64,000 nt of DNA from CAZJHX01 sp964545715 (GCA_964545715.1 CAZJHX010000020.1:23900-87899); one strand, 5' to 3'. Counted from the stretch's first letter, positions 1-8,515 are shown. The notes: generated by a model from the letters alone, not told the origin. A program made the numbers and translations.

Positions 1-791
1 GGGTTCAGGCCTTCCACTTCAAGGGCGGCCAGGGCGCCAAAACGGGTACCGGCGGCCACCTGCCGGGCCACAAAGTCACCGGCCGCATCGCCGAGGTCCG
101 CAAGCTCGCCGAGGGGACGCCTGCGGTCTCCCCGCCGACGTTCCCCGACTGGGACAGCGTCGCCCCGATCAAGGACTTCGCCGACCAGGTGCGCGACGTC
201 ACGGGCGGCATCCCGATCGGCTACAAGCTCAGCGCCCAGCACATCGAGAAGGACATCGATGCGGCCCTCGAGGTGGGCGTCGACTACATCATCCTGGACG
301 GCCGCGGCGGCGGTACGGGGGCGGCCCCGACAATCTTCCGCGACAACATCAGCGTGCCCACGATCCCGGCCCTGGCCCGCGCCAGACGCCACCTGGACGC
401 CAACGCCCCGGACGTGACCCTGATCATCACGGGCGGCCTGCGCACCCCGGCCGACTTCGCCAAGGCCCTGGCCCTGGGCGCGGACGGCGTCGCGGTCTCC
501 AACTCGGCCCTGCAGGCGATCGGCTGCCTCGGCATGCGCGCGTGCCACACCAACAACTGTCCGGTGGGCATCGCCACGCAAAAAACGCATCTGCGCCAGC
601 GCCTGATCATCGATCCGGCGGCCAAGCGCCTGGCCAACTTCTTCAAGGCCTCGGCCGAGCTCATGCAGGTCCTGGCCCGCGCCTGCGGCCACACCCATAT
701 CAGTCAGTTCACCATTGACGATCTGACGACCTTCGACCGAGACATGGCGTATCTCACCGGCGTGAGATACGGCGGCGTCACTCCGCTTTAA
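1..791 (+). CDS. FMN-binding glutamate synthase family protein, C-terminal part
   Basis: The frame is open from the window edge (codons in phase with base 3), so the 5' end lies outside. The visible part is the TIM-barrel FMN domain of the glutamate synthase large-subunit family. It has the GGQGAKTGTGGHL segment, a glycine-rich DGRGGGTGAAP loop, and a Cys-x5-Cys-x4-Cys cluster (ACHTNNCPVG region) that in this family binds a 3Fe-4S centre. The protein stops about 60 residues after the cluster. It therefore lacks the GXGXG C-terminal domain of classical GltB and fits the shorter stand-alone FMN-binding glutamate-synthase-related group. Such enzymes transfer amide nitrogen or act as FMN/Fe-S oxidoreductases. 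The exact substrate cannot be told from this fragment. Confidence 0.85.
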   Translation, partial: VQAFHFKGGQGAKTGTGGHLPGHKVTGRIAEVRKLAEGTPAVSPPTFPDWDSVAPIKDFADQVRDVTGGIPIGYKLSAQHIEKDIDAALEVGVDYIILDGRGGGTGAAPTIFRDNISVPTIPALARARRHLDANAPDVTLIITGGLRTPADFAKALALGADGVAVSNSALQAIGCLGMRACHTNNCPVGIATQKTHLRQRLIIDPAAKRLANFFKASAELMQVLARACGHTHISQFTIDDLTTFDRDMAYLTGVRYGGVTPL

Positions 792-809
792 GGCTGCTGC
801 AGGGCACGC

Positions 810-1880
810 CTAAGGCGCTGGGAGGCGGCGGCCGACGATGTGTGAGACGTCGCCCGGGTCAGCGCTTTGCCACAGCACGAGCGTCTGGCCGGTTGTCAAC
901 ACGGTCGCGCTCGGGCGGTGATTGTCGCCGTCGAATGTGAGGTTGCCCAGGAACGGCAGGGTCGCGGGCAGACCGTCGGGCGCGTAGCGGCGGAAAACGA
1001 CGGCGTCGAGATCGCCGGCCGTCGGGCTGTCCCAGCCGGCGAGCACTGAGCCGTCCGGGTAGTCGACCAGGGCGCGCACGGACTGGTCTCCCGTCACCAG
1101 CGTGTTCAGCGCCTGGTCGACGCCGATCGGGAGGCCGTCCGAGTCGAAGCGGCGGAGCTGCGTGCCCGCGCCAGAGCTGTCCAGGCCGGTCCACGCGACT
1201 GTGAAGCCGCCCCCGACCGGCAGGGCGGTGGCGATGTGCGGAGTGTGCTGGTCGCCGTCCGTCGTAGCGTTGACCGTGAAAGCGGCTCCGATGGGCTGGC
1301 ATTTCTTGTCGTAGATGCGCGCGCGAATGCCCCAGCCGGGATCGCTCGGGCCGTCCTGGGATTGCCAGACCGCGACGAACCGCTGGGTGGTGTCGTCGAA
1401 CGCCGCCACGCTCGCTGCGCGCTGGTTTCCGGCGACGAGCGGGTCGACGATCGACTCCTCAGAGACCGGGCTGGAGTCCGCGGAGTAGCAGCGCACCATG
1501 ACGTCAGCGCCCTCGCCGCCCGGCTGAGAGAGCGACGTCCATGTGACGGCGAAGCGGCCATCCAGCCACCGGGTGACTCGCGGTGCGGTCTGGCCGTTCT
1601 CGGCGAATTGGTTCACCTGAAATTTGTCGCCCGCCAGGGCTCCGTCGGCCGTCACGCGCTGGGCGAAGACGCCCTCGAACTCCCCGTCCAGGCCGAACGG
1701 GTCCCAGACGACGATGGCGGCCCCGGCGATGTCCGCGCTGATGTCGGGCTGTGACCCCCGGCTGCCAATGCCGGTCTGCGCTGGTGGGTTCGAAGAAGGA
1801 GGTCTGGTGCTGGGGCTACAACAACGCCGGGCAGGTCGGAAACGGCAGCAAGACGCCGGATAAGGTGTTTGCTCCGACAA
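810..1880 (-). CDS. Repeat-containing secreted-type protein, 5'-truncated
   Basis: The open frame gives 356 residues, but only about residues 42 onward (base 1760 and below) look like protein. The first 41 are Arg/Ser/Pro-rich and antisense to the neighbouring RCC1 gene. The credible part has repeats of about 45-50 residues built on a pattern like 'G-x-F-x-V-x-W-x-S ... R-x-Y/F-x-x-D-G-x-P-x-G', ending in GRRLPAP. Such hydrophobic beta repeats are common in myxobacterial surface proteins of unknown role. I see no signal peptide or ribosome binding site, and the first repeat begins abruptly. I read this as the 3' part of a larger gene cut at about 1760. Function unknown. Confidence 0.5.
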   Translation of the reverse strand: MSEQTPYPASCCRFRPARRCCSPSTRPPSSNPPAQTGIGSRGSQPDISADIAGAAIVVWDPFGLDGEFEGVFAQRVTADGALAGDKFQVNQFAENGQTAPRVTRWLDGRFAVTWTSLSQPGGEGADVMVRCYSADSSPVSEESIVDPLVAGNQRAASVAAFDDTTQRFVAVWQSQDGPSDPGWGIRARIYDKKCQPIGAAFTVNATTDGDQHTPHIATALPVGGGFTVAWTGLDSSGAGTQLRRFDSDGLPIGVDQALNTLVTGDQSVRALVDYPDGSVLAGWDSPTAGDLDAVVFRRYAPDGLPATLPFLGNLTFDGDNHRPSATVLTTGQTLVLWQSADPGDVSHIVGRRLPAP

Positions 1881-2662
1881 AGACCAAGAGCAGCTTGATC
1901 GACCTGGTGACCGTCGGTGTGGGGGACAGCCACACCTGTGCCGCGCGCAAGGACGGGCTGTGGTGCTGGGGCAGCAACTTCTACGGCCAGCTCGGCAAAC
2001 CGAAGGTGGGCGGTGACCCGGTGGAGCTTGCGCCGGATATGGTCGACTTCAACCCCAGCCCGGTCCAATACGACGCAGGCAGCAACCACGGCTGCGTACG
2101 GACGAGCGCCGGCACAGTCTACTGCTGGGGCTACAACCTGCACTACAACGTGGGCGACGGCACCACGTCGACGCTGAAGGCCAAGCCCACGTTGGTGAAG
2201 AACATCAAGCCGGCCAAGCAGCTGACCGTGGGGGGCAACCACGCGTGCGTGATCGACATGAACGACGAGGCCTGGTGTTGGGGCCACAACCTGCTGGGCC
2301 AGCTGGGGCATGGCAAACCCGGACAGCCCAAAGAGCCGGTGAAGGTGGCAAACCTGAAGGACGTTGAGCACATCTCGGCAGGACGCGACTACACCTGCGC
2401 GGTGCACAGCGGGGGCAAAGTCTCGTGCTGGGGCAGCAACAAGGACAACCAGCTGGCCACCACGCAGACCACGGCGGCTCAGAAACCGTGGCCTATTGAA
2501 GAGGTCGAGGAGGCCGCCGCCCAGGTGCACTGCGGCTCGGGCCACGTGTGCGCGCTGCTGGGCTCCGGCGAGGTCATGTGCTGGGGCCGGAACGACAAGG
2601 GGCAGTGCGGCCACGGCACCATCAGCGACGACACCCAGCCCAAGCTGCTCAAGCAGCCATAG
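1751..2662 (+). CDS. RCC1-repeat protein, 5'-truncated
   Basis: Six RCC1-type blades are visible, each with a cysteine-containing core of the form V-x-C-W-G-x-N-x-x-G-Q-L-G (CWGYNNAGQVG, CWGSNFYGQLG, CWGYNLHYNVG, CWGHNLLGQLG, CWGSNKDNQLA, CWGRNDKGQCG), joined by HTCA/HACV segments. Bacterial RCC1 beta-propellers of this Cys-rich type are usually exported proteins of unknown ligand. The nominal start overlaps the head of the opposing gene, and the first repeat begins in mid-blade at about base 1775 with no signal peptide. The gene therefore appears to have lost its 5' end. The last blade is followed directly by the stop. Confidence 0.7.
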   Translation: MTPGCQCRSALVGSKKEVWCWGYNNAGQVGNGSKTPDKVFAPTKTKSSLIDLVTVGVGDSHTCAARKDGLWCWGSNFYGQLGKPKVGGDPVELAPDMVDFNPSPVQYDAGSNHGCVRTSAGTVYCWGYNLHYNVGDGTTSTLKAKPTLVKNIKPAKQLTVGGNHACVIDMNDEAWCWGHNLLGQLGHGKPGQPKEPVKVANLKDVEHISAGRDYTCAVHSGGKVSCWGSNKDNQLATTQTTAAQKPWPIEEVEEAAAQVHCGSGHVCALLGSGEVMCWGRNDKGQCGHGTISDDTQPKLLKQP

Positions 2663-2737
2663 CGGCTGTTCGGAGACCGCCGGCAAACCGAGTGTATTGG
2701 GACTGCCTCGTCTTGCAGCTGAGCGACTGGCGGACCG

Positions 2738-3511
2738 CTACAGAGCTATCGTAGAGCGGCCCCGGCTAGAGGGGCCTGCCCTCCAGCGTGGGCGGCTTTG
2801 CTCGAGTCGGGAGGTGGCGGGTGTTGGCGGTTTGGCCTTCCAGCAGTCGCGGCAGCGGCGCCACCAGTTGAGGGCGGTCCTGGCGTAGCGCGAGTTGGCG
2901 GCGCAACGTTGAACGGCGCGGCGTCTCTTGCCCGGCACCGGCGCCTCCCAGTACAGGACAGGGCCGCGGCCAAGGCGGTAGGCGGCGATGTTCCAGATCT
3001 CGTTCTTGGAGTGGCCTCGCCAGCCGCAGTTGCGCTTGACCGGACCGCGGCGGGAGACGCCCCAGATCAGTCGCTCGAGGTAGAAGCGGCCTGCTTGGAG
3101 ATGGTCGAAGGCGTCGAGCGGGGGGCGGTCTGGGTGTTGCTGTTCGTAAGTCCACCGCAGGGAGCCGCGCTCTCGCGATAGCTTGATCTGAAACATGCCG
3201 CCCGTGGTGCCCGCGTCGTTGCAGCCTGGGTCGCCGCCGCATGTTGGACTATTGCGGAAGCCGGACTCGCCGCAGGCGACCGCGAGTAGAATCAGGCGCA
3301 TCGACTCGGGGACCTGATCGCCGTACTCACGGGTGATCTCCAACAGGTCATGCACCTTTTTCGGCACGTCCTTGGACCTGTTTTCCATGCATGCTTTGCG
3401 ATCGGGATAAGACGAGCAGACGCACCTGAGGGCCAGGTTCACGGCGGTGACAGGCGGAGCGGCGATGGCCGTGGCGGTGGTCAACATGGCCACGATGGTC
3501 GCTGCCATCAT
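2738..3511 (-). CDS. Secreted lytic transglycosylase-like protein
   Basis: 257 residues from the ATG at 3511, chosen because GGAG lies 6 bases upstream. An upstream start at 3637 in the same frame has none and adds an implausible N-terminus. Residues 1-18 form a hydrophobic signal peptide ending A-I-A-A. The motif ACGESGF (Glu82) followed by TGGMFQI matches the catalytic Glu and the G-x-M-Q-I motif of SLT/goose-lysozyme-like transglycosylases, which cleave peptidoglycan glycan strands. Several cysteines suggest an oxidised periplasmic or secreted product. The C-terminal 40 residues are Arg/Pro-rich. It is divergent from the lipoprotein gene at 3657, with 145 bases between them. Family assignment moderate; activity not proven. 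Confidence 0.6.
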   Translation of the reverse strand: MMAATIVAMLTTATAIAAPPVTAVNLALRCVCSSYPDRKACMENRSKDVPKKVHDLLEITREYGDQVPESMRLILLAVACGESGFRNSPTCGGDPGCNDAGTTGGMFQIKLSRERGSLRWTYEQQHPDRPPLDAFDHLQAGRFYLERLIWGVSRRGPVKRNCGWRGHSKNEIWNIAAYRLGRGPVLYWEAPVPGKRRRAVQRCAANSRYARTALNWWRRCRDCWKAKPPTPATSRLEQSRPRWRAGPSSRGRSTIAL

Positions 3512-3656
3512 GACGACTCCGCGATTTGATCCGGTGGCACGTTGGTCCATAAGCGGCAGAGCGTATGTCACGTTTACGGCGTCCTGGCAATCCCAATTCG
3601 GCAGTCGGCGTTCTCTCTCTGCCGTGACAGCGCCCATCTACGATACTCTGGCGCAC

Positions 3657-4529
3657 ATGTGTTGGTCCGCTTTGAAGCCCCGTTCAGGCGGCCTGGCGAT
3701 AGCCTCTGGTCTGCTGGCGGCGGTCGTGATGAGTGGCTGCGGTGAGTCAATTCGGATCACCGTCCAGCAGCGACCGCTGTTGGAGCTGCGTGGGGCGCGC
3801 CGTGTAGCCGTGGAGAGCACGCCCGACTCCGGTGCGATCGACGTGGCAGCCCGGCTGAGGTCGGCGCTGGATGCGGACAAGCTGCTGGAGTCGATGCCGT
3901 CCCCCAACGCGGACGCGGAGGTGCTCGTCCGCGTTGGTCCGGCGGGCGCCGAGACCTCCGAAAGACTCGATGTGTCCGGACTGCCGGGGCACAAACCCGG
4001 CGCTGTCACCGTGGTGTCCAGCCGCCACCTGCACGCGGTGGTCCGCTGCGCGGTGGTGGTTCGAGACCTTCGCAGCCGAAAGGAGCTGGAGGCGGGGATG
4101 ATTACAGAGCGCGTCTCCGAGATGCACACGTCGTCTGACGGCGTCGCGGCGCTAGTCGACTACGCGGGGGTCCTGGGCAAAGCGCGCAGCAGGGTGGTCG
4201 GGCGATTGCTCCGGATGCTGACTTCAAAGAGCCTCGTGCTCTCGTTTCCGGTGCTGGACGACAGCCACTGCGCCACGAGCGACCCGGGCATGGCCGCGCT
4301 GCGTCGGGGCGATCTTCAATCGGCTCGACGCTCGCTGCGCGCGTGTACGGACGCACAAGCGTCTGATCACGTCGCGCTGTATCACCTGGCCCTGGTGGAG
4401 TTGGCCACGGGACGAAAGCGGGCAGCCGAGCTGCTCCTCCACCGGGCCATGGAGCTGTCCCCACAACGGAACTACCGCAGCGCGTTGAATACGATTCGGT
4501 CGCTCGAAGTGGTTCAACCGCCGCGCTGA
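3657..4529 (+). CDS. Lipoprotein with C-terminal TPR-like region
   Basis: 290 residues from ATG 3657, giving a signal peptide with lipobox VMSGC (Cys near residue 26). An in-frame ATG at 3447 would bury this signal, so I reject it. The N-terminal half (ITVQQRPLLELRGARRVAV onward) is an alpha/beta region like envelope proteins that sum lipoprotein-type scores, but I cannot name the family. The last 70 residues contain a helix-turn-helix repeat resembling tetratricopeptide units (AALRRGDLQSARRSL, then ALYHLALVELATGRKRAAELLLHRA). Probably outer-membrane anchored. No operon partner: the next gene is convergent at 4586. Function unknown. Confidence 0.7.
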   Translation: MCWSALKPRSGGLAIASGLLAAVVMSGCGESIRITVQQRPLLELRGARRVAVESTPDSGAIDVAARLRSALDADKLLESMPSPNADAEVLVRVGPAGAETSERLDVSGLPGHKPGAVTVVSSRHLHAVVRCAVVVRDLRSRKELEAGMITERVSEMHTSSDGVAALVDYAGVLGKARSRVVGRLLRMLTSKSLVLSFPVLDDSHCATSDPGMAALRRGDLQSARRSLRACTDAQASDHVALYHLALVELATGRKRAAELLLHRAMELSPQRNYRSALNTIRSLEVVQPPR

Positions 4530-4585
4530 GGGCTTCGTGGCGTCACCCCCCTCCACAGCTTGCCCGACCGTGTGACCGGGTCCGC

Positions 4586-5416
4586 TCAGGGCGACGCACG
4601 GCCGCGGACCTTGTCCCAGTATTTGCCCCAATACGTGTAGTAGTTCTCGCTGGTGTTGTTGGTGACCCACTTGGTCTTGTACTTTTTGGTCACCCACTTG
4701 ATGGCCAGCTGCTCCAGCTTGGCCCACTTCTTTGTGCGTTGGAGCGCCGTGTGGCTTTTTTTGACGTACTTCAGCCAGTCCTTGTAGCCGGCCTGGTTGA
4801 CCCCCTTTTTGTCCCCGATCTGCATCAGGGCGATGTAGCAGGCGGCCTGGGAGCCGATCTCTTCGTCCATCTGCTTCTTCACGTACTGGGCCCGGCCGAG
4901 CTTCTTGGGATCGGGCTCCTTGCCCTCGAGGTTGGAGGCCAGATGGTAGAGTTCGTGCGCCAGATCGCCAATCCAGCCCGCCTTGGTGCTCTTTGTGGCC
5001 AGAAAGACCTGCTTGCCGGTGACGTAGGTGCCCGAGCTGGACCACTTCAGCGTGAATTTGTAGTTGCCCAGCTTCGCTTTGATGCGATCGAGGATCTTCT
5101 TGGCGCGGGGGATTGCCTTGAGCCTTCGGATCAGGTCCGCGCGGATGGCATTGGGCACGGCGGCCCCGCTTCGCCGACCTGCCCCTGATCCCGTGCCGCG
5201 TGCCCCTGGGCGCGGCTCCTGCGGTGCGTGGTCTTGGGTGTCCGGGTGGGGGTGATCATGGCCGTGATCGTGAGCCGATACCGCGCCGGCTCCCTGCTCG
5301 TAGGTCATGCCGCGCAGCTCGGAGCGATCCTGTCGTCCGGGGGCGGGGCCCGCCGTTGTGGTCGCACCCTGGCCCGACTCCGTCTTTGGTCCGTGCAGTA
5401 GCTCAGAACCCGACAT
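4586..5416 (-). CDS. Putative HExxH metalloprotease effector with LRGM(T/S)Y leader motif
   Basis: 276 residues from ATG 5416, which has GAGGAGG about 7 bases upstream. Longer in-frame starts are Arg-rich junk. The order is a Gly/Thr-rich leader, the motif LRGMTYEQGA at 34-43, a histidine-rich stretch at 49-63 (HDHGHDHPHP), a Gly/Arg linker, then a compact domain from about residue 88. That domain contains HELYH (154-158) and a downstream DEE at 184-186, the spacing seen in gluzincin-type toxins such as the NleD/M91 group. There is no signal peptide, so export would need a dedicated machine. The start overlaps the end of the upstream gene (5403-5966) by 14 bases, implying translational coupling with a partner. 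The closest motif relative in the window is the protein at 62232-63899. Protease activity is inferred. Confidence 0.6.
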   Translation of the reverse strand: MSGSELLHGPKTESGQGATTTAGPAPGRQDRSELRGMTYEQGAGAVSAHDHGHDHPHPDTQDHAPQEPRPGARGTGSGAGRRSGAAVPNAIRADLIRRLKAIPRAKKILDRIKAKLGNYKFTLKWSSSGTYVTGKQVFLATKSTKAGWIGDLAHELYHLASNLEGKEPDPKKLGRAQYVKKQMDEEIGSQAACYIALMQIGDKKGVNQAGYKDWLKYVKKSHTALQRTKKWAKLEQLAIKWVTKKYKTKWVTNNTSENYYTYWGKYWDKVRGRASP

Positions 5417-5966
5417 GCTCAGCCTCCTCGGCAGGCGCCTCCAGGACCTCCTCGCGCAGGACACCGGGGCCGTGTTGTGGGAAGCGGATCGTCCACCGCA
5501 CGAGGCGGTGGGAGCCGTCTGCGACGAAGAAGTTGATGTCCCAGCCGTCCGGCAGCTGGGTGACTCGCGGCGGCTCCACCGAGCCTGCCCGGTGCGAGAG
5601 CGGGGGCGGGAGCTCGGCCGCCGTGTGGATCAGGCGCAGTGGGGCGCCCTGGGGTCGTAGCAGCTCGAACACCTGCTCGGGGAAGGTCTCCGCGCGGCAG
5701 AGGCCGGGCTCGGTGCGGATCAGCTGCGCAACCTCGGCCGCGTTCTCCGTTGTGACCAGCGCCTGGCCCGTAGCGGACTCGACCGCCAGGAAGAAGCTCA
5801 TGGGGCGGCTCGTTCGGGCCGGAGTGACCCGGTACAGCACGTGGTGCTGCATGCCGGGGACGACGACCGAATCAGCGAAGTAGGCATCGGGTGTTTCGGT
5901 CCACAGGTCGAGCTCACCATTGTCGAGGCGTGCAACGGCCTTTCGAACCTGCTCGTGGGACAGCAC
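5403..5966 (-). CDS. Hypothetical protein coupled to metalloprotease effector
   Basis: 187 residues from a GTG at 5966, supported by an almost perfect ribosome binding site (AGGAGGTGA) 5 bases upstream. Soluble, with no signal peptide or membrane segment. The N-terminal half contains AYFADSVVVPGMQHHVLYRV and reads like a small alpha/beta fold. The C-terminus ends in a Glu/Ala tail. I do not recognise the family. Because its stop codon overlaps the start of the HELYH protein by 14 bases, the two are co-translated. The natural guesses are a cognate chaperone/adaptor that delivers the effector or a cytoplasmic immunity protein, and neither is shown by sequence. Confidence 0.65.
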   Translation of the reverse strand: MLSHEQVRKAVARLDNGELDLWTETPDAYFADSVVVPGMQHHVLYRVTPARTSRPMSFFLAVESATGQALVTTENAAEVAQLIRTEPGLCRAETFPEQVFELLRPQGAPLRLIHTAAELPPPLSHRAGSVEPPRVTQLPDGWDINFFVADGSHRLVRWTIRFPQHGPGVLREEVLEAPAEEAEHVGF

Positions 5967-6158
5967 GTCTCACCTCCTGGTGATTGGCGCGTGAACTATG
6001 GCAATCTTGCCCAGCGCCGCCGACGACGAAGCGCCGCGTCCTTGAGGTGCATCATCGCGGCTCGACGGTCCCAGGCACCGGACACCGTGGGCTTGCGGAC
6101 ACACGCCTTTGGCGGCGCATAATCGTCCCTGAGCGGGGTGGGGGGCCGGCCTCTTGCG

Positions 6159-6794
6159 CTACGAACCGCGGTGGGGCGCGGTCGGCATCGGCTTGCGCGC
6201 CATCAGCAGGGCTGCGGTCCAGTGCTCGCCGGCGTGGGTGCCCTTACCGTCGTGATCGTGCGGCGGGGTGTCCACCACGTCGGCGCGAAGAATCTGGAAG
6301 CCCTCAAAAGCGCTCGCGAGCTCGTCTACTGTCGGCATGTCGTACTGCGCAAAGAACTCGTGACGCGGGGCCATGGTCGCGTCAAAGTCCTTGAGCAGCA
6401 CGACGCCGCCCGGGGCCACGGCGGCGCGGATCATCGCAAAGAGCGCCGCGCGGCCCGGCTCGTCGCCCGGCAGGGCAAAGGTCTGCGTGATGAGGTCGTA
6501 TTGGCCGGGCGGGGTCCACGCGGTGCTGTCGCCGACATGCAGCTCAGCAGTGTGGCCGCGCTCGTGCAGTACTGCGCGCGCCGCTGCGATGGCCCGCCTG
6601 GAGATGTCCACCCCCGACACCTCCCAGCCGCGGTCGGCAAGCGCAGCGAGCAGGCCGCCGGCGCCGCAGCCGACGTCCAGAGCACGTCCCGGCGACAAGG
6701 TGTCGACGATCTCGACAAGCAGGGCGTCGGGCGCCTCGTAGTCCGCCGAGGTGCCCGTATAACAGTGGTTCCAGTCGAATTCGTGTGTGTTCAT
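6159..6794 (-). CDS. Class I SAM-dependent methyltransferase
   Basis: 211 residues from ATG 6794 (MNTHEFDWNHCY). The nominal frame extends to 6926 but would overlap the divergent regulator. Motif I is ALDVGCGAGG at 38-47, followed by VSGVDISRRAI (motif II, acidic residue binding the SAM ribose) and GGVVLLKDFDA (motif IV region). This is a small soluble methyltransferase of the UbiE/Tehb-like shape and the substrate is not readable. It is divergent from the AraC-type gene at 6841 with only 46 bases between starts, so the regulator is likely to control it. Confidence 0.85.
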   Translation of the reverse strand: MNTHEFDWNHCYTGTSADYEAPDALLVEIVDTLSPGRALDVGCGAGGLLAALADRGWEVSGVDISRRAIAAARAVLHERGHTAELHVGDSTAWTPPGQYDLITQTFALPGDEPGRAALFAMIRAAVAPGGVVLLKDFDATMAPRHEFFAQYDMPTVDELASAFEGFQILRADVVDTPPHDHDGKGTHAGEHWTAALLMARKPMPTAPHRGS

Positions 6795-6840
6795 GCATCT
6801 CAGTGTGGGCATTGGCGCAAAAAGCCGGTAGAGCGTCGTT

Positions 6841-7674
6841 ATGGAATCGATCGGCCGATCTTTAGATCTGTTCGTCTTGCACCACACGCATGACCAGCTG
6901 CACGCCCACGACGAGACCTCGCACACCGAGCACGGTTTGACCTACCTGGCCGACGGCTGGTTTCGCATGGTGCACGGACGCCCGATCACGGTCGAAGCGG
7001 GCTGCGTGACTGTGGTGCCCGCCGGCGTGCCGCACCGCCCGCTGGAGGGCCGCAACGCGGAGTTCTGGCTGGTCGGCTTCTGCGCGACCTGCATGCGGCT
7101 GGACGAGACCCAGCTGCTGATGAGTCCGTTTCGTCGAGTCCGCCAGGGCGCGCTGCCGGTGGTGCCCATCGAGCCCGCGCGCCGCGCCCGGTTGCTAGGG
7201 CTGCTGCAGGACCTCGAGGAGGAGTGTCAGCGCGGGGCTCCTGACTCGCCGGAGCTGGCGCGCAGTCTGCTGTTGCTGGTCTTGGGCGAGGTCCGGCGCG
7301 CGATGGCCGGCGAGCAGGTCAGCGCGACCCGTGGCACGCTGGTCTCGGACGCGCTGGAGTTCATCCAGCGGCGCTGCCTGGAGCCGATCTCGCTCAGAGA
7401 CGTCGCGGCCGCGGTGCATCGAACGCCTGCCCACGTGACGGCCACCGTCAAGAAGCAGACGGGATATTCGGTAGGCGCCTGGATCACGTCCGGTCGCGTG
7501 GCTGAGGCGGCTAGACGCCTGGCCCACACCGACGACTCGCTGGACGACATCACCGAGCACGTCGGCTGGCAGGACAAGACGCACCTGATCCGCCAATTTC
7601 GCAAGGCCTATGGCATCACGCCGGCGGCGTGGAGACGCGAGCGCCGCCGCGGGCACAGTGCTCAGGACTCTTAA
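6841..7674 (+). CDS. AraC-family transcriptional regulator
   Basis: 277 residues. The N-terminal part (about 10-90) is a cupin-like sensor rich in His (LHHTHDQLHAHDETSHTEH), ending in VVPAGVPHRP, typical of effector-binding AraC arms. The C-terminal 100 residues form two helix-turn-helix units: LRDVAAAVHRTPAHVTATVKK, then DDITEHVGWQDKTHLIRQFRKAYGITPAAWRR, the second matching the AraC signature. It is head-to-head with the methyltransferase at 6159-6794 across a 46-base gap, so a shared operator and joint or self control are likely. Inducer unknown; the His-rich arm could bind metal. Confidence 0.9.
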   Translation: MESIGRSLDLFVLHHTHDQLHAHDETSHTEHGLTYLADGWFRMVHGRPITVEAGCVTVVPAGVPHRPLEGRNAEFWLVGFCATCMRLDETQLLMSPFRRVRQGALPVVPIEPARRARLLGLLQDLEEECQRGAPDSPELARSLLLLVLGEVRRAMAGEQVSATRGTLVSDALEFIQRRCLEPISLRDVAAAVHRTPAHVTATVKKQTGYSVGAWITSGRVAEAARRLAHTDDSLDDITEHVGWQDKTHLIRQFRKAYGITPAAWRRERRRGHSAQDS

Positions 7675-7726
7675 GGGCGCGCAGCCAGGGGGTGCAGCGG
7701 GCAGTCCACTGTTTGTTGGAAACGTC

Positions 7727-7732
7727 TTGACA
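7727..7732 (+). promoter_or_regulatory. Candidate -35 box (TTGACA) for the GntR gene
   Basis: A consensus TTGACA lies 66 bases before the TTG start of the GntR-type gene. No good -10 is visible at 17 bases. The region where it should sit (about 7746-7756) runs into the first operator repeat, so binding there would block RNA polymerase. Confidence 0.4.
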
Positions 7733-7752
7733 GATCATCCGCAAGTATGGGT

Positions 7753-7776
7753 TGGTAGGACCAATTGGTAGGACCA
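7753..7776 (+). promoter_or_regulatory. Two tandem FadR-type operators (TGGTAGGACCA x2)
   Basis: TGGTAGGACCA occurs at 7753-7763 and again at 7766-7776, 13 bases apart. The dyad TGGT-N3-ACCA is the classical half-site pattern of the FadR subfamily of GntR regulators. The repeats sit between the candidate -35 and the start of a FadR-type gene, which strongly suggests negative autoregulation of that gene and its coupled lipoprotein gene. Confidence 0.8.
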
Positions 7777-7792
7777 GTTTTAGAGGTGCACT

Positions 7793-8515
7793 TTGTCCGT
7801 CGCGGAGACCGTCTTTCGCAAGCTGTTCAGCGTCATCCTGGATGGAGGTTTCGGGTCCGGTGCGCGCCTGCCGGCCGAGCGCGAGCTTGCCGGGCGCTAT
7901 GGGGTCAGCCGGGTCAGCGTCCGAGACGCCCTGCAGAGGCTGGTCGACCGGCGTGTAATCACCACCCGGCAGGGGTCGGGGGCGACGGTGCTGCCCATGC
8001 ACCAATGGAGCGCAAGGGCGCTGGCGCCGGTCGTGCGGTCCAGGCTCGACCGGCGGGACTGGGCCGGTCTGGGGCGCATCGTAGAGGACGCGCTGGCGCT
8101 CAGACGTGATCTGGTTTTGCCGTTGGTCGAACGCGCCGCGTCGCGGCTGTCGCCCGGCAGCCTGGATGCGGCGCGGCGTGCCCTGGAGTCGGCCTGGCGC
8201 GTTCGGTCGGACCCAGCTTCCTTCGTCGACCATGACCGCCGGGTGCTGCCCCTGGTGCTCGAAGCGGCCGGGATGTACCCCTCGCTGTGGGTCGTCAACA
8301 GCCTCACGGACTCCTACGTCGAGGTGATGAGCGCCATCGGCGGCGCCGGGCCGGCGCCTGACACCTACCTCTGCGCCAATCACGCGATCTTCGACGCCCT
8401 CGAGGCCGGCGAGGGGGCCGTCGCGACGCAGCGCATGGCCGAGTACCTGGACGTTGTGGACGCCGGCATCGTCTCGGCGTTTCCAAACCTGCTGCAAAAA
8501 GGGGAAAACCAATGA
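7793..8515 (+). CDS. GntR/FadR-family transcriptional regulator
   Basis: 240 residues from a TTG start at 7793, with AGAGG 8 bases upstream. The winged helix lies at about 8-70 (LPAERELAGRYGVSRVSVRDAL, then RRVITTRQGSGATVLP). The remaining 170 residues are all-helical as in the FCD effector domain, with possible metal ligands in VDHDRRVLPLVLEA and CANHAIFDALEAGE. Two operator-like dyads of the family's own type lie just upstream, so it probably represses itself. The last four bases overlap the start of the GH25-like lipoprotein (ATGA), making that gene its most likely co-transcribed target. The ligand is unknown; FCD proteins usually sense small acids. Confidence 0.85.
   Translation: MSVAETVFRKLFSVILDGGFGSGARLPAERELAGRYGVSRVSVRDALQRLVDRRVITTRQGSGATVLPMHQWSARALAPVVRSRLDRRDWAGLGRIVEDALALRRDLVLPLVERAASRLSPGSLDAARRALESAWRVRSDPASFVDHDRRVLPLVLEAAGMYPSLWVVNSLTDSYVEVMSAIGGAGPAPDTYLCANHAIFDALEAGEGAVATQRMAEYLDVVDAGIVSAFPNLLQKGENQ

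Noticed and set aside
4102..5045. Minus-strand frames inside the lipoprotein and effector genes
   Set aside because: They are antisense or offset shadows without ribosome sites or domain patterns.
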